A program made the position numbers and the translations under genes. From assembly GCF_000020365.1 (NCBI RefSeq), contig NC_012108.1, positions 1,302,001 through 1,366,000 of the forward strand: a stretch of 64,000 bases of DNA. Reading direction: 5' to 3'. A model generated the notes under the pieces. That model was not told where the DNA came from and searched no databases. It saw only the letters and a program-made list of their open reading frames with translations. Shown here piece by piece: positions 17,896-27,331 of the stretch (position 1 is the first letter of the stretch; every line of letters starts with the position of its first letter). The DNA comes from Desulforapulum autotrophicum HRM2 (GTDB lineage: Bacteria; Desulfobacterota; Desulfobacteria; Desulfobacterales; Desulfobacteraceae).

Positions 17896-18759
17896 ATGAG
17901 TTATTTTAAACAACGGCTGAAATCTTCAGTCGTGTGGAACCTTTTTCTCTTGGCTACAGGCGCCTTTTTTTTCGCCCTTGGGTTGAAGGCGATAGCCATC
18001 CCCCACGAGTTTATCACAGGCGGAATTTCAGGACTGGGCCTGCTTCTTTTCTACACAAGCGGAATCCTTACCCCTGGTCTGTGGTATCTGATTATCAACA
18101 TTCCCCTCTTTCTGGTTGGCTGGATTTTTATCAGCCGGCGGTTTTTCTTTTACAGCCTTTTTGGAATGATCATCAGTTCCATCTTTATGGAGATGATTCC
18201 TTGGACCATTGAGATCAAGGATCCGTTCCTGGCCGTCCTGGCATGTGGCACTATTTTTGGGGCTGGCGGCGGTATTGCCCTTCACAGCCTGGGGTCTTTG
18301 GGTGGAATGGATATTATCAGCATCATGGTGAATCAGAAGTTCGGTATCAGGATCGGAAGCTTTCTCTTTTTCTTCAACCTGCTGCTTTTTATCTTCAGCT
18401 TTGGATTCCTGGATACCGATGTCGTGCTTTATTCCATAGCCCTGAGCTTTGTCGTCTCCCAGGTGCTGGACCAGGTGCTTACCATGTTCAACCAGCGCAA
18501 GATGGTGTTGATCGTCTCTGATTTAAACAACGAAATAGCCCCTGTCGTTCTGTCCTCCCTGAAAAGGGGGGCGACCTTTTTAAACGGTACGGGTGCCTAT
18601 ACCGGCGAAGAGAAAAAAATTCTTTTGACCGTGGTGCACAGTCACCAGGTCAAGCGACTGGAAGAGATTGTGCTGACCATTGACCATGATGCTCTCATGA
18701 TTACCGAAAATACCTTTGATGTCCTTGGCAGGGGATTCTCAACGCCCAAGGTTTATTAG
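17896..18759 (+). CDS. YitT family membrane protein
   Basis: 287 residues. Five to six hydrophobic segments fill the first 200 residues (the first with FLLATGAFFFALGLKAIA and the conserved FITGGISGLG), followed by a soluble C-terminal domain of about 85 residues of the DUF2179 type (GATFLNGTGAYTGEEKKILL). This matches the YitT/DUF161 family of inner membrane proteins, of unknown function. The stop overlaps by four bases the stop codon of the hydrogenase maturation protease gene on the other strand. Confidence 0.88.
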   Translation: MSYFKQRLKSSVVWNLFLLATGAFFFALGLKAIAIPHEFITGGISGLGLLLFYTSGILTPGLWYLIINIPLFLVGWIFISRRFFFYSLFGMIISSIFMEMIPWTIEIKDPFLAVLACGTIFGAGGGIALHSLGSLGGMDIISIMVNQKFGIRIGSFLFFFNLLLFIFSFGFLDTDVVLYSIALSFVVSQVLDQVLTMFNQRKMVLIVSDLNNEIAPVVLSSLKRGATFLNGTGAYTGEEKKILLTVVHSHQVKRLEEIVLTIDHDALMITENTFDVLGRGFSTPKVY

Positions 18760-19214
18760 GCCAGCAGCCGTTTTATCTCCTGGCGGGCGATTTTAAGAAA
18801 ATCAGGAAACAGTTGTTTGAACCTGGGGGACATCTCCATGCTCCAGGACAGGGTCTCAGGCTCAATGCCCAGGACATGGAGTTCGGGTCTGTGGCCCATG
18901 AGTTCGGTCATACTCAGGGAGTCCAGAAGATCAATGTCGTGGAGGGAGAGGGTCTGGCTTTCATCTTTTCTAAGGTCAGACTCGGCAAGGCGGTAAATGG
19001 TACCGGGTGTCTTGCCTCCCTTGACAATGTCAAGAACCAGGATGATTTCGTAATCCTGGAACAGATAGAAAATATCCTGGGTAAATGTGCCGCCATCTAT
19101 GAATTCAACATCTCCGGGCCACTCCTCCTTCATCAATTCGTGGACGGCATGGACTCCGATGCCTTCGTCCGTCAGGAGAATGTTTCCAACACCCAGTACC
19201 AGAAGTTTTTTCAT
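18756..19214 (-). CDS. Hydrogenase maturation protease
   Basis: 152 residues from ATG 19214; an in-frame TTG at 19226 is an alternative. Nickel-dependent endopeptidase of the HyaD/HybD/HynC type, which removes the C-terminal peptide of the hydrogenase large subunit after the metal centre is complete. Visible: VLGVGNILLTDEGIG at the N-terminus with the nickel-binding Glu16-type acidic residue, and LVLDIVKGG. It is the last gene of the hysB-hysA-protease unit, so its substrate is likely the [NiFeSe] large subunit next to it. A strong hairpin (19246-19276) separates it from hysA and may lower its expression. Confidence 0.9.
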   Translation of the reverse strand: MKKLLVLGVGNILLTDEGIGVHAVHELMKEEWPGDVEFIDGGTFTQDIFYLFQDYEIILVLDIVKGGKTPGTIYRLAESDLRKDESQTLSLHDIDLLDSLSMTELMGHRPELHVLGIEPETLSWSMEMSPRFKQLFPDFLKIARQEIKRLLA

Positions 19215-19245
19215 TTTTTGTTCCAAGGTTTCAGGGTTAAACGTG

Positions 19246-19276
19246 AAAGGGGGGATGGAACGTCCATCCCCCCTTT
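19246..19276. terminator. Strong hairpin between hysA and the protease gene
   Basis: A 14-bp perfect stem (19246-19259 with 19263-19276, six consecutive G-C pairs inside) with a three-base loop. Both orientations are followed by T-rich sequence. In the minus-strand operon it could terminate most hysBA transcripts before the protease gene or stabilise the hysBA mRNA. Confidence 0.75.
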
Positions 19277-19294
19277 GTCTTTTGCAGCAAAATC

Positions 19295-20809
19295 CTAGAG
19301 CGGAATCTCAACAACGTTTGTTTTGCCTGTCTCTGCGTGCAGCACGTGCACGGCACAGCCCAGTCATGGGTCAAACGATCGTATCAACCGCCCCACATTC
19401 ACTGGGCTGTCAATATCGGGAACCGGAATACCTATCAGGGCCTGTTCAATGGGCCCTCGTTGTTCCATGTCATCCCTGGGGTTGGCGTTCCAGATGGTGG
19501 CCGAGGTGATCTGGTAGTTTGAAATGACGGAATTTTTGATGTCGATATAATGAAGAAGGGCACCCCTGGGTGCCTCGGTGAGACCGATTCCCTCTGCATT
19601 CTCCGGGATCGGCGCAGCAACAAAGGTTTCAAGGCCGGGTTTTGCCTCTTCCAGCCAGCGTTCCATCTGCATTGCCACAAGAAGGGTCTCTTCGGCCCTT
19701 GCAATGTGGCGGCCAAGGATGGAGAAAGCGGCATCTCCAATGTCCCTCATGCGTTTGACGCCAAGGGCCTTCTGGCCAGTGGCGGAAAGCTCTGGGTTGG
19801 TGATCCACATCCTTGCAAGGGGTCCCACTTCATGTGGTTTGCCATTGTACCTTGGGGATTTGATAAAGCTGTAACCCGTGGCTTTTTCAGGATCAGGAAC
19901 GGTCTTGCCCTTGCTGGGATGCAGGCCCGTTGTATTGTCAGCAAAGAAAGAATGCTTTACATATTCCTTGATGTTGTCTGAATTAAAGTCCGTGTATTTG
20001 CCGTCCGTGAAAACACCAGATTTTAAAAGAGTGTTGCCTGCGTCATCCAGGGGAAAGACACCAAAAGCAATGCAGTTTTTGTAACCTGTGCCGGTTTTGA
20101 GAAGATCACCATAGGGCCCTGCCAGAAGGTAGATGAGGGGAAGGTATCTTTCCTCGATGAATTTTCTGACGGTTTTGAACCGCTCTTTGTATGCATCCAG
20201 TTTCTCCCTGGTGGGGATCTCCGTGGTACCGCCGACAACGATGCCCTGGACATGGGGCATTTTTCCGCCAAGAAGGGCGACCATTTCATGGCAGATTTTT
20301 CTGATCTCAAGGGCTTCGAGGTACTGGTCAACGCCCACCTGGTTGGTGGCCTTGTCAAGTCTTACATCATTGTTCTTGTATCTTGGAATAAACGGGGCAA
20401 CCTCGGGTCCATTGACATAGTCCAGGGCGGCCAGGTGATAAAAGTGAAGGATGTGGGACTGGAGGAAATTGGCTCCAAGGATGAGATTCCTTGCGACCCT
20501 GCCGTTGTTGGTGAGTTTTACACCAAAGGCATCGTCAAGGGCGAGACTGGATGCCGTGGCATGGGCCGTGGGGCATACGCCGCAGATTCTCTGGACGATC
20601 TGGGTGGCATCCCTTGGATCCCTTCCTGTAAGAATGTTTTCAAAACCGCGGAACATGCCGCCAAAACACCTGGCATCAACGACTTTTCCGCCCTTTACCT
20701 CTACTTCAACTTTCAGGTGGCCTTCGATCCTGGTAACCGGGTCGATGGCAACTTTTATTTTTTTTCCCGCAGCGCCTACGGGTACTGCTTCAGGCTTGCA
20801 ACCTGCCAT
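19295..20809 (-). CDS. hysA: Periplasmic [NiFeSe] hydrogenase large subunit (selenoprotein)
   Basis: 504 residues with UGA at codon 482 (19364-19366) read as Sec. Without read-through the protein would end at RSFDP; beyond the TGA the same frame continues LGCAVHVLHAETGKTNVVEI and PL before TAG. The metal site is therefore DPUxxC instead of DPCxxC, which defines [NiFeSe] hydrogenases: Sec is a nickel ligand and improves activity and O2 recovery. The N-terminal pair RICGVC is present. The protease should cut after His in CAVH. ATG 20809 has AAGGAG. It oxidises H2 in the periplasm with HysB and donates to cytochrome c3-type acceptors in related bacteria. Confidence 0.93.
19336..19352 (-). promoter_or_regulatory. 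Candidate SECIS hairpin of hysA
   Basis: On the minus strand a 6-bp stem CGTGCA/TGCACG with loop CGTGC starts 12 bases after the UGA at 19364-19366. Its loop lies 18-22 bases after the UGA and contains GU, as bacterial SelB-binding elements do. The hairpin also lies in coding sequence. Confidence 0.6.
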
Positions 20810-20845
20810 GATAAAATCTCCTTGGCTTCAGTTAAGAACTTTGAT

Positions 20846-21802
20846 TTACGATTGCTCATAGAAAGGGGATGATGCGTCTGGAAAACCGGGTTCTACACAG
20901 CCAATGCAAACAGCATTTTCAATGCACCAGTTGAGGCCGGAGTTCCATTTGCGCCTGAAGCAGTCGGCATAGGTGTCAGGCCCTTTGCAACCGAGTTCCA
21001 TTCTGCAGCCTTTTTTGTCGGTAAAGGTCTTGCTGTATATATCTTGATCAAAGTAGTCAAGGTAGGGGCAGTTTTCATGGATGTTTTCACCAAAAAAGAG
21101 AAGCGGACGTCCATTTTCATCCAGTTCCGGCAGGCCCTTTGTGAGAAGATGGGCGATGGTACCAACGATCCAGTCCGGATGGGGGGGGCATCCTGGAATG
21201 TTCACGACAGGTGTCGTGATGTCGAATTTTTTGAAAACATTCTGAACCCCGGTGGCCTGGGTAAGGTTTCCCTTAGCCGCAGGAATTCCGCCATAGGCTG
21301 CGCAGGTACCGACGGCAAGAACGCTCCCAGCCATTTTTCCAAGTTCAGTGGTCATCTCGACCATGGTGATATCCTTGTTGTCACGCTCGCCAACAATGCA
21401 GTACTTACCGTTGGCTGCCAGGGGGATGGCACCCTCCACCACCAGGGAAAATTTTCCCTTGTACTCTTCGGCGACCCTGTAGAGATTGTGAAGGGCGGTC
21501 TCTCCTTCACTTGCCATGACCGTGGGGTGGTACTGGAGACTGATAATGTCAAGCAGCACCTTTGCAATGGTGGGCTCTACGCTGTTTAAAAGCGACACGG
21601 AACATCCTGTACAGCCTTGACCCTGGATCCAGAGAACCGGGTGATTCTCAAGCCCTTTTTTCATTGCAGAAACAAGGGCAGGGTTGATCATCTGGGAAAG
21701 GCCGATACCTGCGGCTGTTCCGGTCAGGGCTTTGAGAAATCCCCTTCGAGATACGCCGCTGCCCTCTTTTTGATCATCAGACAAATTCTGTTCTTCTTTC
21801 AA
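20846..21802 (-). CDS. hysB: Periplasmic [NiFeSe] hydrogenase small subunit
   Basis: 318 residues from TTG 21802, which lies 8 bases after AAGGAGGT; this strong signal decides the unusual start. A twin-arginine signal (SRRGFLKALTGTAAGIG) exports the folded dimer. The FeS ligands include QGQGCTGC near the mature N-terminus and the C-terminal group CPYLDYF, GCRMELGCKG, NWCIENAVCIGC. In ordinary [NiFe] enzymes the NWP Pro gives a [3Fe-4S] medial cluster; Cys here (NWC) predicts three [4Fe-4S] clusters, as in [NiFeSe] enzymes. It is transcribed before hysA with 36 bases between. Confidence 0.93.
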   Translation of the reverse strand: MKEEQNLSDDQKEGSGVSRRGFLKALTGTAAGIGLSQMINPALVSAMKKGLENHPVLWIQGQGCTGCSVSLLNSVEPTIAKVLLDIISLQYHPTVMASEGETALHNLYRVAEEYKGKFSLVVEGAIPLAANGKYCIVGERDNKDITMVEMTTELGKMAGSVLAVGTCAAYGGIPAAKGNLTQATGVQNVFKKFDITTPVVNIPGCPPHPDWIVGTIAHLLTKGLPELDENGRPLLFFGENIHENCPYLDYFDQDIYSKTFTDKKGCRMELGCKGPDTYADCFRRKWNSGLNWCIENAVCIGCVEPGFPDASSPFYEQS

Positions 21803-22292
21803 TGGCACCTCCTTGATGCTGTTAGAAGTACAACGAGTTACAGATAAACAGTAAAACATCAAACCTTTATTTTTGTAAAATATCAGGGTTTCGACCTTTT
21901 ACCGATGGTTGATAGACCATATAGGTAAAACAAATATATACGCGGGTAACTATAGCGTAACAAAATAATTTCTGTCAACCTTTACTATGGGGGACATTGG
22001 AAGATTCCCACGGGTGTAATTTGGCTCTTTAACCTGCATTCCAACGGCTGGTTTATCGGTGGAAGACGATTAAAAAAACCTTTAAATTAAATGGTTTGAT
22101 AAAATTTAAAATAGGTTTGACATAAAAATTTTAATTTGGTAATCATGACTCTTTTGGTTTTGATATGGAGCGTACAGAAAATGACGGGAATTCAATCACT
22201 GGTGTGGCACCAGTTTGTTTAGATGAAACAGCGCCAGTTTATCTAATGTGGGTCTTTGGGCAGGTGCTTTTTGTGGGGGAAAGGGAAGGATT
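21803..22292. promoter_or_regulatory. Divergent promoter region with repeat motifs
   Basis: This gene-free stretch separates hysB (leftward) from the second maturation protease (rightward). It is AT-rich. Near its right side are a 7-bp inverted repeat ACTGGTG-tgg-CACCAGT (22198-22214) and a direct repeat CCAGTTTNTNTA at 22210 and 22234, exactly 24 bp apart. These could be operator sites controlling one or both hydrogenase units; no exact sigma-54 site was found. Confidence 0.45.
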
Positions 22293-22784
22293 GTGACAAC
22301 AGATATTTACACAAAAAAAATATTGATATTCGGGTGCGGCAACACCTTGTTTGCCAATGACGGATTTGGTCCGGCTGTGGTGGAGCACCTTAACCGAAAC
22401 TACACCCTGCCTGACACAGCCCTTGCCCTGGACGCCGGCACCGGTATCCGGGATTTCATGTTTGATCTTCTGCTCATGGAGGATAAACCTGAAATGCTGA
22501 TTGTTGTGGATGCGGTTACGGTTCCCAGCCGAAGCCCTGGTGAGGTCTTTGATATTGATTTAACGGACGTCCCCCGGGAAAAACTCAGTGATTTCTCACT
22601 GCACCAAAGCCCGTCCTCCAATCTTCTGAAGGAGCTAAAGGATGAGGGCGGTGTTGACGTGAGGGTCATTGGCATGCACACAGATGCCATACCAAATGAG
22701 ATCAATCCAGGGCTTGCCCCTGAAGTTGAGGCTGCCGTACCAAGGGCCTGTCAACGGATCATGGAATTGCTTAAAGACAAATAG
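22293..22784 (+). CDS. Hydrogenase maturation protease (for the Mvh-type enzyme)
   Basis: 163 residues from GTG 22293, preceded by AAGGAAGG. The N-terminal IFGCGNTLFANDGFGPAV and VDAVTVP identify a second endopeptidase of the HycI/FrhD/HyaD superfamily, distinct from the one beside hysA. It lies upstream of the hdrA-mvhDGA cluster, and its likely substrate is the MvhA precursor, which ends in a 24-residue tail after the CxxH site. The intervening 100 bases contain no gene. Alternative start at 22248 is less likely. Confidence 0.85.
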   Translation: MTTDIYTKKILIFGCGNTLFANDGFGPAVVEHLNRNYTLPDTALALDAGTGIRDFMFDLLLMEDKPEMLIVVDAVTVPSRSPGEVFDIDLTDVPREKLSDFSLHQSPSSNLLKELKDEGGVDVRVIGMHTDAIPNEINPGLAPEVEAAVPRACQRIMELLKDK

Positions 22785-22884
22785 CGATTTAAACGACAAA
22801 TATGACATCGGTTCTTCAGTCCCATGGGAGATTGATGTTTTTATGGGTTCACAAATTTAGGTCTAACATTTAAGTGAGGTATTT

Positions 22885-25800
22885 ATGACAAACAAGCCTG
22901 TAGGTTCGGTTCTGCTTGCCGGAGGAGGTATCTCCGGTATCCAGTCTGCCCTTGATATGGCCGATTCCGGCTATTACGTATATCTTGTTGAAAAGAGTTC
23001 GGGAATTGGCGGGGCCATGGCACAGTTGGACAAGACTTTTCCCACCAACGACTGCGCCATGTGAATTGTTTCACCCAAACTGGTCGAGTGCGGTCGGCAC
23101 TTGAATATTGAGTTATTGACACTTTCAGAGATTGAAAAGGTCACAGGTGAGCAGGGAAATTTTACGGTAACCATCAAGAAAAAACCGCGTTACGTTGATG
23201 AAGATAAGTGTATTGCCTGTGGACTGTGTGCTGAAAAATGTCCCAAAAAGGTTCCGGATGAGTACAACGAGGGGCTGAACTATCGAAAGGCTGCCTACAT
23301 CAAGTACGGCCAGACCGTGCCGTTAAAATATGCCATAGATCCTGACAATTGTATCATGATCAATAAGGGCAAATGCGGGGTGTGCGCAAAGATTTGTCCC
23401 ACGGGTGCCATCAATTTCGAGATGAAGCCTGAATTTGTGGATGTCAACGTGGGGGCCGTGGTTCTTGCTCCAGGGTTTAAACCCTATTCTCCCAAGGGCG
23501 TTGATTACTACGGGTATGATGAAATTCCCGATGTGATCACAAGCCTTGAGTATGAGCGATATCTGTCGGCTTCAGGACCAACCATCGGTCATATTGCCCG
23601 GCCGTCCGATGGTGGTGAACCAAATAAAATCGCCTGGATCCAGTGCGTAGGGTCGAGAAACACCAACTGTGTCAAGAACGGTTACTGCTCAAGTGTCTGC
23701 TGCATGTATTCCATCAAGCAGGCCGTGATGACTGGTTCCCATCTGTCGTCGGATGACAACGAGCAGACGATCTTCTATATGGATATGCGAACCGTTGGAA
23801 AGGAATACGAGCGCTATTATGAGGCGTCCAAGACCCAGGGCGTCTCCTATGTCAAGGCCCGCCCCCATACCCTGCTTGCAGGTCCCGACGGAGTAGGGGT
23901 CACCATGACCTACACCGATGAAAACGGGGTTCAGCACAACAATGAGTATTTTGATATAGTTGTTCTCTCCATCGGCCTTGAGGCCCCCCAGGATGCCATG
24001 GTCCTTGCCGATAAATTCAGTTTTGATTTAACCCAATACCATTTTGCCAAAACAGGCAGTTTTGCCCCTGTCTCCACCACCCGTGATGGTGTGTTTGTAA
24101 CCGGCGCATTCCATTCTCCCAAGGCCATCCCAAAGTCAGTGATCTATGCCTCAACGGCAGCGGCTGAGGTCGAGGCGGTTCTGTCCGAGTCAAAGAACAC
24201 CCTGACCCGGGAAAAAACCTGGCCTGAAGAGATCAATATTGCAGACCAGGATCCAAAGGTTGGCGTGTTTGTCTGTTCCTGCGGAACCAACATTGCCGGC
24301 GTGATTGATGTCAAGGCTGTGTCTGCTTATGCCGCTACCCTTCCGGGGGTTGAGTATGTTGAAAACAACATGTTCACCTGTTCCACCGATACCCAGGACC
24401 TGATTGCCGATAAGATTCGGGAAAAGGGCCTTAACCGGGTGGTCATTGCAGCCTGTACCCCGAGAACCCACGAGCCGTTGTTCCAGGAGACCCTCCAGGG
24501 AATCGGGCTCAACAAGTACATGGTCGAGATGGCCAACATCCGGAACCAGAATTCCTGGGTTCACCCCCATGAGCCTGAACGGGCAACAGCCAAGGCTAAG
24601 GATCAGGTGAGAATGGCGGTGGCCAAAGCCATTGGGAACTATCCTTTGACCGATGTTTCCGTGAATGTCACCCCAAGGGCACTTGTGGTGGGAGCAGGTC
24701 TTGCCGGAATGAATGCGGCCCTTGGTCTTGCAAACAACGGATATGAGACCGTGCTGCTGGAAAAGGGAACAGCCCTTGGCGGGGTGGCCCTTGACCTGTA
24801 TGAAACCTGGAAGGGAGAACTGGTCAAGCCCGGTCTTGAACGGGTGATCGCCGATGTGGAAAACCACGATCTTATCCGGATATTTACCAACGCCACCCTC
24901 AAGTCCGTAACCGGATCTGTGGGCAGTTTCATCGGCGAAATTGCCAGGGGTGAAGAAACGGAAACCCTTGAGTTTGGTGCCTGTGTCCTTGCAACAGGCG
25001 GCAAGGCCTATACCCCCCATGAATACCTTTATGGGGAGGATCCAAGGGTGGTTACGGCCCTTGAGTTTGATCGAAAACTATCAACGGATCAGGCAGCCCT
25101 GACCGCAGTCAATTCCACCGTGTTTATCCAGTGCGTTGGTTCAAGGGACAAGGAACGTCCCTATTGTTCCAGGGTCTGTTGTGCAGGATCCGTGGCCAAT
25201 GCCGTGCTGCTGAAAAAGAGCAATCCAGGAATGGATGTGTATGTGCTGAACCGCGACATCAGGACCTATGGCGAGCGGGAAGACATTTACAAGGAGGCAA
25301 GGGATCTTGGGGTACTATTCATCTCTTATACGCCTGAGACAAAACCCCGGGTGACCAGGAGTGGAGATGATCTGATCGTCACGGTCCATGATCCCATTTC
25401 ACAGTTCGACCTTGAGATCACAGCCGACCGTATCGTTCTTGCAACTGCCGTGATTCCCAACGAAACCGCTTCGTTTGTCAACATTTTCAAATGCGGTGTC
25501 AATGCTGACGGCTTTCTTTCCGAGGCCCATCCAAAGCTTCGGCCGGTTGATTCCACCGTGGACGGATTATTTCTTGCGGGTTTGTGCCACTATCCCAAAC
25601 CCATAAACGAGGCCATTGCCCAGGGCAAGGCCGCTGCATCCAGGGCAAGCGTGGTGCTCTCCAAAAAGACCATGAAGCTTGATGCCATCAAATCCCATGT
25701 GACCCAGAACTGTGACGGCTGTGCCCTGTGCCTTGATGTCTGTCCCTACAACGCCTTGACGCTTGTGGAGTTTGAGGAAAACGGAAAACAGCACCGGCGG

Positions 25801-25935
25801 ATCAAGACAGACAGGGCCCTTTGCAAGGGGTGCGGCATCTGTGCTGCCACCTGTCCCAAAGAAGGAATTGTGGTCGATGGATTTACTCCGGGCCAGTTGC
25901 GGGCCCAGGTGGATGCCATTCTTGAGAAGGTTTGA
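22885..25935 (+). CDS. hdrA: HdrA-like flavin electron-transfer subunit (selenoprotein)
   Basis: 1016 residues, UGA Sec at codon 60 (23062-23064). The frame before it (FPTNDCAM) and after it ([12 protein letters not shown]) together make the conserved HdrA motif in which this position is Cys. Domains: N-terminal FAD fold ([10 protein letters not shown]), ferredoxin motifs [12 protein letters not shown] and CGVCAKICP (about residues 112-175), an HdrA middle segment with CSCGTNIAG, a second dinucleotide-binding fold ([13 protein letters not shown]), and two C-terminal [4Fe-4S] motifs. The doubled fold makes it longer than methanogen HdrA. Cytoplasmic; in the family HdrA bifurcates or confurcates electrons. 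Lower operon: mvhD, mvhG, mvhA. No hdrB or hdrC nearby. Confidence 0.93.
23085..23103 (+). promoter_or_regulatory. Candidate SECIS hairpin of hdrA (first copy)
   Basis: Stem CGAGTGC/GCACTTG, seven pairs including one G-U, with loop GGTCG, beginning 21 bases after the UGA at 23062-23064. Confidence 0.55.
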
Positions 25936-25962
25936 TGCAAAATATAATGAAGGAGAACTATA

Positions 25963-26388
25963 ATGTCAGATAATTTTGAACCGACCATCATCGGTTTTCT
26001 CTGCAACTGGTGCGCCTATGCCGGTGGAGACCTGGCTGGGGTGTCACGGTTTGAGTATCCCACCAACATGAGGGCCATAAGGGTTATGTGCTCTGGAATG
26101 GTCCATCCAGATCTTGTGGTGGATTCCTTGAAGAAAGGGGCCGATGGCGTCATTGTTATGGGGTGACACCTTGGCGAATGTCATTACCTGGATGGTAATA
26201 ACAAAGCATTGGCAAGAGCAGCTGTTATCAACATGATACTTGAGGATGCCGGCATTGATCCGGAACGGTTTGCCATTGAGTGGGTCTCAGGGGCGGAAGG
26301 CCCCAGATTTGCAAAAAAAGTGACCGAGTTCACCAATAAAATTAAGGAGCTTGGCCCCAACCGGTTCAACCTCGAGGAGGTGGCATAA
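25963..26388 (+). CDS. mvhD: MvhD-like iron-sulfur adaptor (selenoprotein)
   Basis: 141 residues with UGA Sec at codon 68 (26164-26166), followed in frame by HLGECHYLDGN. The family motif is GCHLGxCHY, so Sec replaces a conserved Cys cluster ligand. MvhD carries a [2Fe-2S] cluster and passes electrons from the hydrogenase to HdrA. N-terminal FLCNWCAYAGGD is also conserved. AAGGAG precedes ATG 25963, and the stop TAA shares one base with the mvhG start, indicating translational coupling. Read without Sec it would seem to end after 67 residues. Confidence 0.93.
26183..26199 (+). promoter_or_regulatory. Candidate SECIS hairpin of mvhD (first copy)
   Basis: Perfect stem ATTACC/GGTAAT with loop TGGAT, starting after a 16-base spacer from the UGA. 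The same spacer, stem length and loop occur in mvhA (28698-28714) and almost the same in the second mvhD (44455-44471). Confidence 0.7.
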
Positions 26389-27329
26389 TGGCCGTTAACG
26401 TAGCCAGTGAGTGGCTGAACTCGTGTTCAGGCTGTGAAATTGCGATCTTGAATCTTGGAGAAACCTTGCTGGACCTGCTTCCCAAGATCAATTTTGTTCA
26501 TATTCCCGTGCTCATGGATCACAAGCATCTGGGACAACTTGGGGATAAACAACACATCGATATCCCCAAGGCAACCGTTGGGCTTGTGAGTGGCGGTATC
26601 AGGAATGAAGAACATCTGGAAGTGGCAATGGAGATGCGCAAAAAATGCGACATTGTCATCGCCCTTGGCACCTGTGCCACCCACGGCGGGATTCCTGCAC
26701 TCATCAATTCGGTTACCAATGAGGAGCTCTTTGACCGGTACTATGCAACGGAAAGTACGGATTCCGGTGCCCAGGTGCCAACCAAGGGTATCTCGCCCCT
26801 GCTCGACCGGTGTTATGCCCTGGACGAGCACATTAAGGTGGACATCTACCTTCCTGGCTGTCCTCCCCATCCCGATCAAATTGCCACAGCCATTCTTGCC
26901 CTGTTGAACGGTGAGACCCCTGAGCTGCCCTTTAAGAGTGTCTGTGATACCTGTCCGACCAAACGTATGGGCAAGGGGGCTGTCAAGGGCATCAAGCGGG
27001 CTGTGGAGTGTCCAGAATTTGATCCGGATAAACCCATTGACGAAATGCGCTGCCTGCTTGAACAGGGGTATCTGTGCATGGGACCTGTGACACGGGCGGG
27101 CTGTGCCGGCACCAATGGCGAAGCACCCCGCTGTATTTCCGCCAGGGTCCCCTGCCGGGGCTGCTATGGCCCTGTTCAGCAAAAGGGCAACCAGCTCCTT
27201 GACATGCTCAACGCCCTTGCAAGCAACGGCATTGACCTGTCGCAGCTGCCGGATCGGGACAGCCTGCTGAGATTTTCAGGGGCCCACAACAGGCTTGTGG
27301 TCAAACAAGGGAAAAAAACCAGGAGATAA
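26388..27329 (+). CDS. mvhG: Mvh-type hydrogenase small subunit
   Basis: 313 residues, ATG overlapping the mvhD stop by one base. Small subunit of a group 3 cytoplasmic [NiFe] hydrogenase (MvhG/VhuG), with Cys ligands in SEWLNSCSGCE, GTCATHGG, YLPGCPPHPDQ and a Cys-rich C-terminal part (CDTCPTKR, CLCMGPVTRAGC-like spacing, CRGCYGP). No Tat signal, consistent with a cytoplasmic enzyme, unlike HysB. It conducts electrons from the NiFeSe site in MvhA to MvhD. Confidence 0.92.
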   Translation: MAVNVASEWLNSCSGCEIAILNLGETLLDLLPKINFVHIPVLMDHKHLGQLGDKQHIDIPKATVGLVSGGIRNEEHLEVAMEMRKKCDIVIALGTCATHGGIPALINSVTNEELFDRYYATESTDSGAQVPTKGISPLLDRCYALDEHIKVDIYLPGCPPHPDQIATAILALLNGETPELPFKSVCDTCPTKRMGKGAVKGIKRAVECPEFDPDKPIDEMRCLLEQGYLCMGPVTRAGCAGTNGEAPRCISARVPCRGCYGPVQQKGNQLLDMLNALASNGIDLSQLPDRDSLLRFSGAHNRLVVKQGKKTRR

Positions 27330-27331
27330 TT

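Noticed and set aside
22196-22220. Sigma-54 promoter TGGCAC-N-TTG before the second protease gene
   Set aside because: GG and the -12 element are spaced by the wrong number of bases and the GC is replaced by GT or TT.
23062-23064. Reading the hdrA TGA as a true stop and a separate gene starting at 23101
   Set aside because: The residues on both sides form one HdrA motif, and the same TGA recurs at the same position in the second hdrA; Sec read-through is the simpler explanation.
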